Of a stretch of DNA of 64,000 nucleotides, positions 1-22,638 are shown one piece after another; the stretch's first letter is position 1; each line of letters opens with the position of its first letter. The notes under the pieces were generated by a model. That model made no database searches and was not told the DNA's origin. It worked only from the letters and a program-made list of their open reading frames with translations. The translations under genes were made by a program, and so were the position numbers. Source of the DNA: Diprion similis (lineage: Eukaryota; Arthropoda; Insecta; Hymenoptera; Diprionidae); assembly GCF_021155765.1 (NCBI RefSeq), contig NC_060105.1:12991001-13055000 (forward strand), written 5' to 3'.

Positions 1-2420
1 CTTGTCGTGTGATTTTTGTTTCAAGAAACATTCAAGACCTGTGAACTTCAGGTGAAATTCGGAAAAAGTGCTAAAAATACTTCGTGAATCATAAAGTAGT
101 GATTTCTATATGTATATTTTTCAAAACCTACGTAGAAATAATTATTTTGATACTTACATTGAAGAATAAAACAAAGTCGACAAATCGGCCTGCCAATTTT
201 TGGCAACCTTGCCAAAGCTTACTGGAAAAATCGGTGTGCTTATTCGTAAGCATTTGACACGTTCGTGAGTAATATTACGTGCCACGCATCGCGCAACTCT
301 CCATGCAATAACTGCTTGTATACCTAGTAAGCTGTACTATATGTATACAGCGGACTGGCCCCACAGTTTAATCACTTCATTGTTTTAAATTACACATGTA
401 CAGTTCCCTGCCCCTGGCGAGGAACTAAGCTACATGAGTCACGCTGAAATTGTTCACTTAGGTTTACGACATGCTGTATCTATAACATCCTAATTACCCT
501 CGTCCACCGTAATTAATTTTCATGTTTCTTGCCTCTTGCCCGTTGTCACAAGCAACTGCGCGCAAAACGCTTAACATGCGTGCTAGAAAGCTGCCTGCAT
601 TGCAGTGATATAAGACTATTCCAAATAAAGGTCATTTTGCACTTTTTATAACCTCTAGGTTCGGTCAAATAGTACATTATGTAACAAGGGAATAAAGTCA
701 ACTTTTATTTCTGTGTTACATGCAGAACTTTATTTCTGACTCAACTTTGGCCATATTATTGACTTCAAAATATGGACTCGATGTAAAATTGAGAATGTAG
801 ATCAATAACGAAAAAAATCGGTGACAAAAATGCATACAATTAATATATGGGTGTCGATCGGCGGGAGCTGGGACGAGGGTGCAGGTCCAGGGCTGCAGAT
901 CCTAGTGGAGGCGAAGAAGGTGAAGCCGCCACCAGCGGCAGGGGGGGGGGGGGGGGCACACCTAAAAATATACTGTCCAAAACGTGTCAGATCCTGTCGA
1001 GAATTTTTAGCATTTTTAGTAGGGTGTGCTTTTTCCTATTTTCTGTTACACATTTTCGTTGCATCCGCGAAATTAGTCCCACTAAGTGCCAGATATAACC
1101 GGGATCTTAAGATGTTACACAACAATTTGTAATATATTCTATCATCTTTGACTCATATTTCAAAATTTCGAAGAAAAATCTACTTTTTTCCCCCAAATAA
1201 TGGGAAAAAGTTGAGAGGCAAAATGTGCCACTTTTGTCCCGCTGTTCAGGACAAAAAAGTTAACATCATAGTTGAGTCGGGAATAAAATAAATTTTTCTA
1301 ATTTCAACGAATCTTTACGTTTTCGAACCTCTAGAATACGAAAAACAGGTTTATAGAAAAATGTGGGTCTGGACGTCAGTCTGTCGGCCTATCGATTTGT
1401 CCGACATATTTCCGCGATGATCTGGGAAAAGGCTTGATGAAAAACTCTGAAACTTGTAGGATTTTACATCCAAGTAATGGACATGAAAAATTGCCATGTC
1501 CCCTTAGAGCATGTAGAACACCAAATGTTAGCATGGTTCTGAAATGCTGAATTTGCAGAACAGAAAGTGACAAACCAAATGGTTCGAGCGTCAATTTTCA
1601 CAAGTGATATTAGAAATTGTATGGGTCAGGTTACTGTTCATATTCCTTTTGGAATCATGTTCTTACATATATTTGATATTACACAGATTACTTGCAGCGA
1701 TACACGAAATACATTCTTTTCAATCATGAATGAGTATTACATAATATAAGTGCTAACTAGTAATTCATTATTCATGTCTATTCTTAATTATCCCTGATAT
1801 TAAGTTTTGTTTCAACATAAGTACTGATAATATAAATATTCGAAGTGCTTAGTTAGTGTAAAGATAAGTAAAGTAAGGTACTAAGTTAAGTGTACAGTTC
1901 AACAAACTACGGTCAAAGTGCCATTGCATGAATAAAACTATAATTTTTTTATCACAGTTAATGCATTAGCGAATCAATGATTTCTTCAAATCCAAAATCC
2001 CAAAAATTCGATCTAAATAACAAATTCGTAAAGCAAGTTTACTTTCGAACAAAAATTATTCTTTTTTTTTTTACAATTGTCATGAATTTTTGAGTGAAAA
2101 TATAATATAATATGTTATTATATATTATAGTATATTATATTGAAATATTCATAACATATTGTATACGATATACAATAATAATTATATACGTAATTACCGT
2201 ACATAATATATATTATAATGAAGGCAACATACATTCTTCAATATGTCATATAAGAATTTAATTACGTGCGTATCATTGACGGGTGCACTAAATTTACCAC
2301 GCTACGCTCTTGGTTTAGAAAGAGAGTGGTACTCACGTTACCCTTTCCTTCTCTGTCTTTCCACTTTACGGCCAAAAGGCTCCCCCCCATGTACTACAAG
2401 TACAACATACATACTCTGTA
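1..2420. other. AT-rich spacer without a recognisable gene
   Basis: No exon, RNA gene or conserved protein was recognised here on either strand. Open frames are short and of random composition. Visible oddities are a run of 16 G at 941-956 and a strongly self-complementary AT-only stretch at about 2100-2220 that could extrude as a cruciform. The stretch at 1190-1245 (a GGGAAAAAGTTGAGAGG-like arm, then CCACTTTTGTCCCGC) resembles the hairpin at 16986-17048 and may be an old repeat copy. Confidence 0.6.
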
Positions 2421-2612
2421 GCGTTCCGAAATCAACCGGCAACGCCAAAAACTCCCTAGGATAGAGGCAGCGCTACCCACAAACTAGGCTGCGCAAAAAA
2501 GATAAAAGATGATTGACAGCCCCCAGAGGCAATATCGGAACGTACCCTAAGGGTAGCTCCGCCTCTATCCTAGGGAGTTTTTAACGCTGCCAGATAATTT
2601 CAGAACGCATCC
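2421..2612. repeat. Small foldback (inverted-repeat) element
   Basis: Two arms of about 55 bp face each other around a roughly 75 bp centre. The left arm starts GCGTTCCGAAATCAACCGG and contains AAAACTCCCTAGGATAGAGG. The right arm carries the complement, CCTCTATCCTAGGGAGTTTT, and ends in CAGAACGC. The core of about 23 bp is perfectly complementary and the outer parts are diverged. This is the shape of a MITE-like hairpin. No clear target duplication is visible and the transposase class is unknown. Confidence 0.65.
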
Positions 2613-3548
2613 TAAGCAGTTACCCGTAGCCACGGTCTTCCCGTAGCCAATCCAAATATTTTTATATCGCCTCTACATGGCATTTTGCTTCTCAGTAATG
2701 TGCGACAAGGACAGAATGGTGTTCGTCTGTCTCTCTCACTCTCCTGAACGTAGCGTATTGGAGAAAAACGTCGATGCTGACAAATATGAAGAGTCACAAG
2801 GGCCAAGGGGGGGGGGGGCACAAGACCGTGGGTGGGAAGATATTACTAGAACGCAGCGACGCTTGTGGCAGTGAGCGAAAAAGATAGCGACAGCGATTAA
2901 TAAAGCTCGTAACAGAATCGCATGAAATGAGGCTTCGTTTTCAGGTTGTCGTGTAAGGTCCTGTACTAAAGTATTGCGTGTCACCATGTTTGTTTTCGTT
3001 TTTAGAGGTAATCAGAAGACTATTTAAGTATAGTCAGCCGCTTTTAAACAACAACAAATGATCCACAAACGATTCCGCACAGGCAGAATTTAATTTGACT
3101 TCAAAATACGATTGTAAGGAGTGACGTCACTAATTCCCTAGCCGATTTTTTTTTTTTTTTTTCATTAATCACGACCAAACTTTGACTATCAAACGTCGGG
3201 ATCTCACTATTAAATACCAAACAACGATCAATAAACGATTTAAAAAAATCAACCATGCGGTAATGAGAGTAAAAAAAGTATATTATATAGAGCTCGTTTA
3301 GCGCACATATGCTCTTTCCACGTTTTTATAATCAAATGTATTCATCTCTGCCTATCCGTGCTGCCAACTGTTGCGAATTCAAGATTAAAGATATACGCAA
3401 CAGCTGATCGAACTAACCTGTCAGTCAGTGACACAAGAAACAGCATAAGGATGCGTTTGCGGTAGAAACGTTCTGCAAAGTTTTATTTAGATTTACATTA
3501 AGCTTTCCGAAGAATAAAGGTGAATACGTTGAAAAAGAGGTGACAGTC

Positions 3549-14143
<10,595 letters not shown>

Positions 14144-14828
14144 GCAGTTATTGATCTAGGACTTGCTAAATTCGAGTGACAAAATAGAAAAGTTTGTATT
14201 ACATTCAATTTTGAAGCATTTGGATTGAATCCGACAAATTTTAAAAAATTTTTTCATAGCTACCTTCGATATCTTGTATTTAACTCTTTTATCATTTTTG
14301 TATTCACTACGCTAGTCATTTGTGTGCAAGTGTATGGATTTCGTTTGTCGATATGATTGCTTTGCTGGTCGAAAATTTATCGGAATACACTAATCGAACT
14401 CATAGAAAATTGTTGTCAAATTTAGTTCTGGACGAAGAAGGACTATCGAAGATAAGCAATATGAAAAAATTAAATATAATACTTACGATTAGGAAACCTT
14501 AAATTTATTTTCAATGAAAATACATGACTATATTTTTGTACAAATTCTTACGTTATTACAACGTGTTGTGCAAAGTACACTGTAAACAATTGTACATACC
14601 GATTTCAAAATTAATTCACCACCTTATAGTCGAATTTCCGTATTCCAGTATTTTTAATGACCAAATATGTCATTTGTGTATAAAATCGAGGCTATAAAAA
14701 TAAGAATGATAATTACTTTTTTTTATTCTGCACAATGATGAAATATAAATGTGGCTGATGTAACAGTAATTACACGGTAAACGAATTAAAAAAGTAACCA
14801 TCAGGAAATAGAATAATATTGTACTGTA

Positions 14829-14834
14829 AATAAA
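14829..14834 (+). terminator. Candidate polyadenylation signal for Vps15
   Basis: A canonical AATAAA lies about 690 bp after the Vps15 stop codon, inside CTGTAAATAAACTAAGC. It is the best match I saw downstream on the + strand. A 3' UTR of this length is plausible, but transcript evidence would be needed and earlier variant signals could be used. Confidence 0.4.
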
Positions 14835-15396
14835 CTAAGCTTATTATAGTTGATCTTTGTTACATATATATATATATAAAACTATATATATATAAATAAC
14901 TTTTGTTTATTTATATGGTTTTTCTATGTTTATCAGATAAGAGCGTTGTTAACTCGTAAAAATTATTCTACATATCAGCATCTCAGTTGATTATGAATAT
15001 AAAAGTCGTGAAAACATATGCAATAACACACAATTATATTTATCTATGGCAATTTCATCTGTATACTAGGTACACTTAATACAGATCATAGTTATTAACC
15101 ATACATTCATATTAACAGACAACGATGATTATCGTGGTCATAGCTTTATGAGATTTCATGGAAAGTAAACAACGGATAAAAAAGGGGAGACCCAATATAC
15201 TCACTAATGTATTCCTATTAATATTATATTCATATTGTTATACATATATATATATATGTATATGTACATACTATATGATATACATAAATGTGTATAAATA
15301 AATCCATTTTTTTTTACTGAAAAAGTATAGTAGTCGCCAAAATTGAGTTTTGGTTTACGAATCCGCATTGATTGGGATGTTTCTTTACAAACGATA
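14835..15396. other. Spacer between two convergent genes, with AT dinucleotide runs
   Basis: This short spacer separates the 3' end of Vps15 from the 3' end of the minus-strand peptide gene. It holds TA/AT microsatellites near 14865-14893 and 15241-15260 and nothing else I can recognise. Confidence 0.6.
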
Positions 15397-15645
15397 TTAC
15401 CAGGGACAAAGAGGCCCGGCAGAATGCGGTGTCAATTGTCCTGGGAAAGCCCAGTTATCGGGTGTAATTGTTCTGCATATTTCCTTCCAACGTTCACCGC
15501 CGCTTTTTCCTCGTCTATGCGGTCTTGGACGATTACCACCGTAATTGTAACCCGGGTTTCTTACGAATAGATCGAGCCATGGAGCGGTTAAAACGTAACC
15601 AGCCATCACAGTTAACAGTCCGAAAATAACGAATATTACTTTCAT
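15397..15645 (-). CDS. Small secreted peptide of unknown function (82 aa)
   Basis: I do not recognise this protein. The frame begins with a clear signal peptide, MKVIFVIFGLLTVMAGYVLT, followed by a short mature peptide of about 62 residues. The mature part has an aromatic/Gly/Asn stretch (NPGYNYGGN), a basic Pro/Arg stretch (RPRPHRRGK, about 40-48), then a C-terminal part with only two cysteines (CRTI and LCPW), which could form one disulfide. The stop is TAA. An ATATAAAT box lies about 70 bp upstream of the ATG on the same strand, in keeping with a short single-exon gene. Basic, Pro/Gly-rich secreted peptides of this size in insects include antimicrobial and neuro- or venom peptides, but no family signature is visible, so no function is assigned. 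The coding case rests on the signal peptide, the promoter-like box and a composition unlike the AT-rich surroundings. Confidence 0.55.
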   Translation of the reverse strand: MKVIFVIFGLLTVMAGYVLTAPWLDLFVRNPGYNYGGNRPRPHRRGKSGGERWKEICRTITPDNWAFPGQLTPHSAGPLCPW

Positions 15646-15710
15646 TCTTATCTTGTTTATTTACGCTAACCACTGTTATTCGTTACTTTTATTAGCTTAT
15701 TTATTTTTCA

Positions 15711-15720
15711 TTTATATTTC
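15711..15720 (-). promoter_or_regulatory. Candidate TATA box for the small secreted peptide gene
   Basis: On the minus strand the sequence reads AAATATAAATG, about 70 bp upstream of the peptide's ATG. A start site 25-30 bp downstream would leave a 5' leader of about 40 nt, and a GATAAG motif lies just before the ATG. AT-rich surroundings make chance matches common. Confidence 0.35.
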
Positions 15721-16754
15721 GACGTTGACTTAAATATCTTCGCTGTTATCGCAGCTGCTGCAAACACCAACGGTTCAACGTCTTGGTTCGATCGAGGTTA
15801 CCGCCTGCTTTGATATTATTTCTACAGGCTCGAAGAATTGAGCGAAGAATCTTACAACCAAATGATACAGCACTTATGTCGGCATGTCTGCAACATTCAA
15901 TATTACAACGTAAATTAGTATCTGCACAGAAAAATATCTCTTGTAACTTAGAAAATTTACAGAATTTTTTTTCATCGTCAAATGTCTGCTCGTTTAATTT
16001 TATTTTTGTACTAGTTGATTTTTTCGAAACTGCAAAATTCATCGAAGTTATCGCATAAAATCTGATTTTACAGTTTATTCGCGATAACTCAGCTATTTTT
16101 AATCGGGAAAAGTTGGAAAAAAATCACGGATCTTGCAGACTTATGTGCACATATCGAGGATTTTTTTCAGATTATTCGGTTGGAAACACCACTTTCTAAA
16201 AAATTTTGAATTTTCAGATTGTTGGTTTTCGGTGATTTTGTAAAAGCAATACCCTCTTTTTTCACTGTATATACATCTGCTTTCACGCGATTTTGTGTAA
16301 TTTTTTTCAGATTCTTCCCAATGTTGCGTAATTGTTGAAAAAAAATCGAAAACTGACATTTTTCATTATTTTATTGACATGATAACAAGATAAGGGGATA
16401 GCCGAATAAGCGGGATAAAAATGCTCTTTCACGAAATGATTTGCGGACTTCGTTTCATTCCGAATCAAGTGATATACATATTTTCGCATGTATTCGACCA
16501 CCTTTCTATTTCAGAATTGTAAGTAATATTTTCTACTTTTATAGTAATTCAAGCTGAAATAAATGATTATCCAAATGAAGCAATTAAATAATTAACAAAA
16601 AAAAATTGTTATGCTTTTTCTATATTCAATTGAGCAATGGCGTCAAAAAAATTCTCAATGGAGGAGGTGATTAAAATATGTGCGAAAATATGTTTATTCG
16701 TTGTATAAAAGCGGTAGAAAATTGGTATAAGACACCCTCGTAGAGGTAGGGGAA

Positions 16755-16944
16755 GGGGGGGGGGGGGGGGGGGGCAAACGGGGTACTTATGGAAGTACTT
16801 AGTTTTCGACGACTCAAATGCGCTAAATCTTTTTATTTTTTTTTTTTTGTAAGCAAAGAAAATAAACATAATTTTCAGATGCCGATATTTTTGGAAAGCC
16901 AAATTTTTTTAACGAAATTTTAAGGTACCTCATTTTGCCCCCCC
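16755..16944. repeat. Foldback repeat starting in a 20-G run
   Basis: A tract of 20 G (16755-16774) continues into GGGGCAAACGGGGTACTTA. The right end carries TAAGGTACCTCATTTTGCCC followed by more C, the diverged complement. The arms are about 20-25 bp around a centre of about 130 bp. It looks like a short non-autonomous element whose end is a G homopolymer. The G-run length is prone to sequencing and replication error. Confidence 0.5.
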
Positions 16945-16985
16945 TCTCTACTCTGTTTTGCCTTTCCCTCCCCTATAATTTTTTC

Positions 16986-17048
16986 CTCATCTGTGGGAGA
17001 AAAGTAGCACTAAAAGTATAGTATTGCCACTTTTCTCCCGCTAATGAG
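16986..17048. repeat. Short hairpin
   Basis: The arms CTCATCTGTGGGAGAAAAGT and ACTTTTCTCCCGCTAATGAG (starting with GCC on the inner side) are about 20-24 bp with a few mismatches and an AT-rich loop of about 15-20 bp. It abuts the poly-G foldback, so both may be parts of one older repeat. There is no sign that it is a transcribed RNA gene. Confidence 0.45.
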
Positions 17049-18708
17049 TTTTTTACTTTTTCTGGTTTTCTCAATGATTTTTTCAATTTTAAACTATTTT
17101 TTTTATATTGTTATGAACTTTCATTAATATTCTAATTCTCAGAGTAACAAAACGATCACATTCACGCATTGACGTAAAAATTATAACGACATCTGAAAGA
17201 AAAAATTCATTTAATCGTTTATTTATAATATTTGCTATCTCATACACAACTTTAACATTTAATTTCTATTATTATATTGAATATCTTAAGACACCTGCTG
17301 CCTCATAATGATGGTTATTGATCCATCCCTTCCCTTGCCCCGTACAAGGCAAAAAGGCTTTTTGGGATATACCCTATCCGGTGTGGCGGGTGTTGGCAGT
17401 GATTATTATAATTATATGAAATAATTATAATTAGATTTGTAGTCGGCCTTTGTACTCAAATAATGATAACTTGAACTCGTACAATTCAAACTTTTTAATG
17501 TACTCGAAAAATTCATCAAATTTTGATGAATCTAATTTCAAAACGACGTTTTCGATAAGGAAAAAAATGTTCTCTCAAGCGATTAAATCATCCACACAAC
17601 TGCAGTTCAGAATAAAAACCAAGAATACAACAAATTGTTTCAACGCGTAAGTGGCTTTGATCTTTCTACGTAAAGAAAATGTCAAAACAGAGTAATTATT
17701 CATCGATCTCAACCACTTCTGGAGCAGAGCGCTTTTCTGTTAAACTAAATGAACATATATGTGAAAAGAAAATCAAAAATATGAATCTCGCTCTTCTAAA
17801 TACCGACTGAACTGGTGCACCACCTTAAAGTCAAAACCAGTAGCAGTCTCACCGAGGAAATTAATACCGAAGAAGGTGAACTTCACGGCGAAATTCCGAG
17901 CCTACTATACTAATCATCCTATTTATAATACTTACAACTTAAACGATCATTTGCCACAACAACGAGAAGAAAATTGATTGTGGTAAAAAAGTGTTGCGTA
18001 ATTAAATAAATTAAGGGTATAAGACATAGGAAAAACATTAACATAAGATTAACTTATATCTAAGAGTGCTTTTCACGAGTTTAGTCTTACGTCGACCTAC
18101 AATCCAATCTACAATCCGTAAAGTGAAGGTAGCATCAGGTGCGAATTCGTGCACTGATCTACCCTTCAAATGAATAATTATAGCAGCATTATTAACCTCC
18201 ATTACAATGGGGTAACCTAATTAGTGGCTCTCTGTGCGCGTTACACCCAACTCCTGGGTAAGTAATTCAAATTAACTTTTTTAACGTGCCATCTCGTGAG
18301 AATCCATGACAAAAAGTCAAATCCTGATTTAACACATCGGTAGTTGCGTGTGATATTTATTTTTATTGTAAATGGAATGGGAGGCTTTGAATCATGTATT
18401 AATATGGTCTTTTCGTGCAGCGTTTAGGCATCGGCAAAAAGCAACAAAAAATTAATTAGTACGCCTAATATATCTGGTATAATATCAGTACATGAATACT
18501 TTTTCACAGCAGTGAAACGCGATGATACAGTTGTTCGTTATTCACATGTTGTTATTAGGATCAATATTATTTCTTTGAGTTCCGCAGATGTTTTCTTAAG
18601 TTCATCGACATCTGTGAGGACAGAAACATAGAGTGCAATGTCAACACATTTCATCGGTGCAGGACAAAAAAACGATCAGAATTCGTTAACAGTAAAAATG
18701 TTGTGCAG

Positions 18709-18716
18709 TATAAATA
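18709..18716 (+). promoter_or_regulatory. TATA box of the GH1 beta-glucosidase gene
   Basis: TATAAATA lies about 200 bp upstream of the GH1 start codon, within GCAGTATAAATAGATGG. An initiator-like TCAATT sits a short distance downstream. The position is compatible with a 5' leader of about 170 nt. TATA-driven promoters are common for regulated secreted digestive enzymes; that link is inference. Confidence 0.55.
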
Positions 18717-18911
18717 GATGGAGTCAATTGGAGTTACAAGTAGAGGTATTTGTATGAAGACTGTATAATTTCACGTTAAACAAGTCGAGACTCTTGTGAT
18801 ACATTTAATTCAGAGCGTTCATGACTGTGTGTGGTGAAGAGTTATATGCGAACGTAAAAGAAATCGTTTTTTGTCATAAATAATTAAAAATACTGAAGAA
18901 TTGAGCACGAC

Positions 18912-21900
18912 ATGAAAGAACTTCTGATTATCGTGATCAGCTATACAATAGTTTCACAGTGAGTAGTAATCGATATTCTATTTAAATCAGGGCCAGATTT
19001 AAAAGTGCGGAAGCTCTAGGGCGACAAAGAAGTTCGGGGCCCCAAAATATTCTTCAAACAAGATAAACAATTTTCATTTCTACAGTGATTCAATAATTTT
19101 TTGTGAGAAAAATACAATGCAAATACCAGAGTCCGCGATACAAATTTGTTTCAAAATTTTCAGTAGAAAAAAACAAAGAAAAATTGCAAAATCCGAATCG
19201 TTTGACCGATTTCATTCAAATTTTATACCAACTTTACTTTTAGAATACTCTTAAAAAAAATGTCCACATTCTGAAATTTACAAGTTTAGAGGGAAACGAC
19301 GATTTTTAAAAAAATTCATTGATTCTGTACCGTTCGATCGATCATTCCCACATTGTATACCGATCGTCCTTCCATGATATTTTATTTATAAAAAAAAACT
19401 TTTTTTACAAAATTTAAAGTTTTGTGGAAAATAACTTGTCACAGAGGTTTTCAGAAAATTTTCAAATCACCGTAAAATTCTTAATCTTAGAGTAATTTCG
19501 ACAAAATTCACAGAGAATGTAGAGGTTAGATAGATTAATATTTAAATACGAAATAGGAGCACTGTGGCTCAAACCGTTCTCAAGTTATAATCGTTTCAAT
19601 TTTATTTCCCAAGTTGGCTTTTTTGCTGTCGCATCCTAAGATTTTAGTTTTTACCCTAAAAAAATATCACATAAAAAAAAGGTCATAACTTTCATTTTTT
19701 TACTTTTTGGAATTAATTTTTTATCTTCGGAATAAAAAGTAGTACAGTAATGATCGATGCATATTCATGTTGAAAATTCAACGTTCTACAAAAAAGGTTT
19801 CGTATAATTTTTCGATAAATCTACTCCCTTAAAAGTTATTCGAGCTTAAAGTAGTATTCATGCTAAGTTTCGTAGTTTTTCAAGTTTTGCTTAAGATTCT
19901 CGAATAACTTTCGAAGGAGTAGATTTATCAAAAAATTATACGAGACCTTTTTTGTAGATTCTTAAATTTCCTACAAGAATATGCATCGGTCATTGCTGTA
20001 CTGCTATTTATTCCGATGATAAATTAATTCCAAAAGGTACAAACATTCGATGTTATTTAAACGGAAAATGTAACATGATTGCGGCATGGTTTAAAATGAA
20101 AAACAAGAGCTTTTTTTAGTATGAATTTTTCTTTAAGGCAAAAACTAAAACTTTGGGGAAAATTTTCAACTTGAGAAATAACGGACACTCAAATACACAT
20201 TCACGTCTCAAAATTTTTTTCTAAACATGATTTTTCGATATTTTGGAAGATTTTTACCACATTGACATTAAAAAGTGTAAAAAAAAAAATTTCACCATCA
20301 TAAAGCTTCTTCCATGAGTGAGAGAACTGGATTTTTTTTTTGTTTTACCAGAAAAGTGATTTTTTTTCTCATTTTGCATAACATTTATTAGCAAGTTTTA
20401 CGTAAAACTTTGTACTGTGGAGACCCCGGGGCTTCAGTTCCTGTTTCCCTCCCCGAAAACCAGCCCTGATTTAAATATCTATACGTAGAGTATTTATGTG
20501 AATTTGAATAGCATCATTGTACTAGTGTTTGTTGCTGTGACTTCGAGTATCCCACCTTCCCCGATGGATTTAAGTTCGGAGCTGCTATTTCGTCGTATCA
20601 AAGTGAAGGGGCTTGGAATGTCAGCGGTAATCGCCTTATTTTCTCAACCATAAAGCAACAATTAAAGATCTACTATTAGAAGCGACTGAGATTTTCATAC
20701 CGTCTCATCTCCTATCATAGATAAAGGAGTTAACGATTTTGATCACTGGACGCATACTTGTCCGGAATGCATAGGCGATCGCAGTAATGGCGACATCGCT
20801 TGTGACTCCTATCACAAGTACAAAGAGGATGTTAAATTGTTGAGGAAAATTGGAGTGAGTTATTTCAATAAAAACCATCGTCAAATTCGCTTCTCAATTT
20901 TTTTAAAATAGTCAATTTTCAGTTCAAGTTTTATCGCTTCTCGATTAGCTGGGCACGAATTCTTCCATCTGGACTTGCTAACAATGTTAGCAAAGATGGT
21001 ATCATGTACTACAAAAATTTTATCAATGAACTGTATATGAACGGTATTGAGCCTCTGGTTACCTTGTACCATTTCGACCATCCACAAGGGTTGGAAGACA
21101 TGGGCGGCTGGACCAATGAACTAATGACCCAGTGGTTCGTCGACTATGCCAATATCATTTTCACGGAATTTGGTCCCAGCGTTAGAATATTCATAACTAT
21201 CAACGAGCCATCGACCCTGTGTACAGGATACCAAGCCACATACGTGGCTCCCAGTAAGGCCCAAGTTTGTCACAATGTCTGCATTTTATCCTGTATGGCT
21301 GAGAATTCCAGAAAATTCTATAGCGTAATACTTGGGTTGTTTCAGGTAAACCTTTAGGGGATGTTGGATACTACTTGTGCATGCACAATGTTTTGAAGGC
21401 TCATGCAATGGCCTATCATTTGTACGATAAAAAATTTCGACCGTCTCAGCACGGGCTAATTAGCATTGCAATTGCCTGTGACGGATACACATTAAATGAG
21501 AATAATGACGTTGTTTCTGCTGAAACGTATTTTGAATTCACCTGTGGTATCATGGCACATCCAATTTTCATCGGTGATTACCCGGCAATAGTTAAGGAGA
21601 GACTAGCCCTGGTTAGCAAGTCGCAGGGTTACACAGTATCTCGTCTTCCTACATTTTCTCCAGAGTGGATATCGTATATAAAGTGAGTACAGCCATCAGG
21701 CTCGATAGCTAATTATCGCCGGTTATCAGCGCGAGATGAGATGAGAATGGATAAAATTTCACTGATCACGGCAATGGTCACTCTTCTTATCACATTTTGA
21801 CTCATTCATTTTCAATTTTCATTGTGCAAGTATAGTTGTTAGACCTGATAGCAGCTATTATATGTGATCCTAGTTTTAACCCTCGTCGTTTATTAGTTCG

Positions 21901-22638
21901 GTTAAGAGTTTGATATATTTCTCTATTGTTGCTATCATCAGAGGAACAGTTGATTACTTCGCGCTTAATCACTATACATCCAATTTGGTGTCGCCTGATC
22001 CAGATGAACTCCATGGAATACACAACAGCGACTCTGGCTTATTAACTAACCAACATCCCAGCTGGCCCAATTCAAGTTCCTTTTGGTTACGAGTAAATAT
22101 TGGAAAATAAGCCTACACTACCTATGAGTGTCTTGGATATTGGAACTCGTTGTGTGATTCTTGTCGCAGGTTTATCCCGACGGTTTCGGAAATTTACTAC
22201 GAAAGATTAAAACTGATTACAATAATCCGGAAATATATGTTACTGAGAACGGATTTTCTGACTACGGTGAACTTCAGGATTACGATCGAATAAACTACTT
22301 TCGTTTATACTTGAAGGAACTGATTATAGCTGTGACACGGGATGGTTGTCGCATTTCAAGGTACACAGTTTGGAGTCTTCTTGACAATTGGCAACTTGCT
22401 GCTGGTTATGCGTAAGTCATTTTTACACTGGTTAAAACAAACGTTAAACTTCAAATGGCTTTTAACCTCTTAATGGAAGTTTATGTTTGTGTTTTCATGT
22501 TTCACCGATAGGGTGTCATTTGGAGTGGTAAAGGTTGATTTTAATAGTCCCAATAGAGAAAGGACATTGAAACTCTCAGCAGCTTGGTGGGCAGATGTTA
22601 TCGGGACGCACACGCTTCAAGATGTACCAAGTAAATAG
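18912..22638 (+). CDS. Secreted family 1 glycoside hydrolase (beta-glucosidase; myrosinase/lactase-phlorizin-like), 8 exons
   Basis: The enzyme hydrolyses beta-glycosides by the retaining two-glutamate mechanism. In insects these are usually gut or salivary enzymes that act on plant glycosides. Exons: 18912-18958, 20526-20626, 20721-20854, 20923-21253, 21346-21682, 21942-22092, 22170-22411, 22512-22638, giving 489 aa, the normal family length. A hydrophobic signal peptide (MKELLIIVISYTIVS) opens the protein. Family landmarks follow in order: SSYQSEGAWN (sugar-binding Gln), FYRFSISWARILPSG, TLYHFDHPQ, TINEP with acid/base E189, YYLCMHNVLKAHA, DYFALNHYT and VTENG with nucleophile E393. The end (SLLDNWQLAAGYA, then a short tail) is complete with no membrane anchor. 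All phases close, so the gene looks intact. Most of intron 1 is a transposon. Substrate specificity, including any true thioglucosidase activity, cannot be read from the sequence. Confidence 0.95.
18988..20468. mobile_element. Non-autonomous hAT-like element with internal foldback, in GH1 intron 1
   Basis: The element begins CAGGGCCAG and ends CCAGCCCTG, and is flanked on both sides by the same 8 bp, ATTTAAAT (18980-18987 and 20469-20476). An 8 bp duplication with CAG-type termini is the hAT hallmark. No transposase frame is present. Its centre is a strong foldback: about 19705-19858 pairs with 19882-20036 (for example CTCGTATAATTTTTTGATAA against its complement) around a short loop. The element accounts for 1481 of the 1567 bp of the intron. 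Removing it with one target copy leaves an intron of about 78 bp. Confidence 0.8.

Larger units (their letters stand above)
15800..18700. other. Spacer with poly-G foldback and hairpin; no gene recognised
   Basis: The region between the peptide gene and the GH1 promoter has no recognisable exon. It contains a minus-strand open frame of about 98 codons at 15746-16042 with several cysteines (see findings), the poly-G foldback at 16755-16944 and the hairpin at 16986-17048. The rest is AT-rich with no visible conserved protein. Confidence 0.5.

Noticed and set aside
821-1132. + frame of 103 codons
   Set aside because: It runs through the G16 tract (poly-Gly in this frame) and has no recognisable similarity. 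Likely chance.
15343-15570. + frames opposite the small secreted peptide
   Set aside because: They have no signal peptide or known motif; the minus-strand frame explains the composition better.
15746-16042. Insulin/relaxin-like peptide reading of the Cys-rich frame
   Set aside because: A CC pair is present, but the third A-chain cysteine at the required spacing is missing and there is no signal peptide or B-chain pattern.
19705-20036. Long hairpin as a possible microRNA precursor
   Set aside because: It is the internal foldback of the hAT-like element, and its length and AT content do not suit a microRNA gene.
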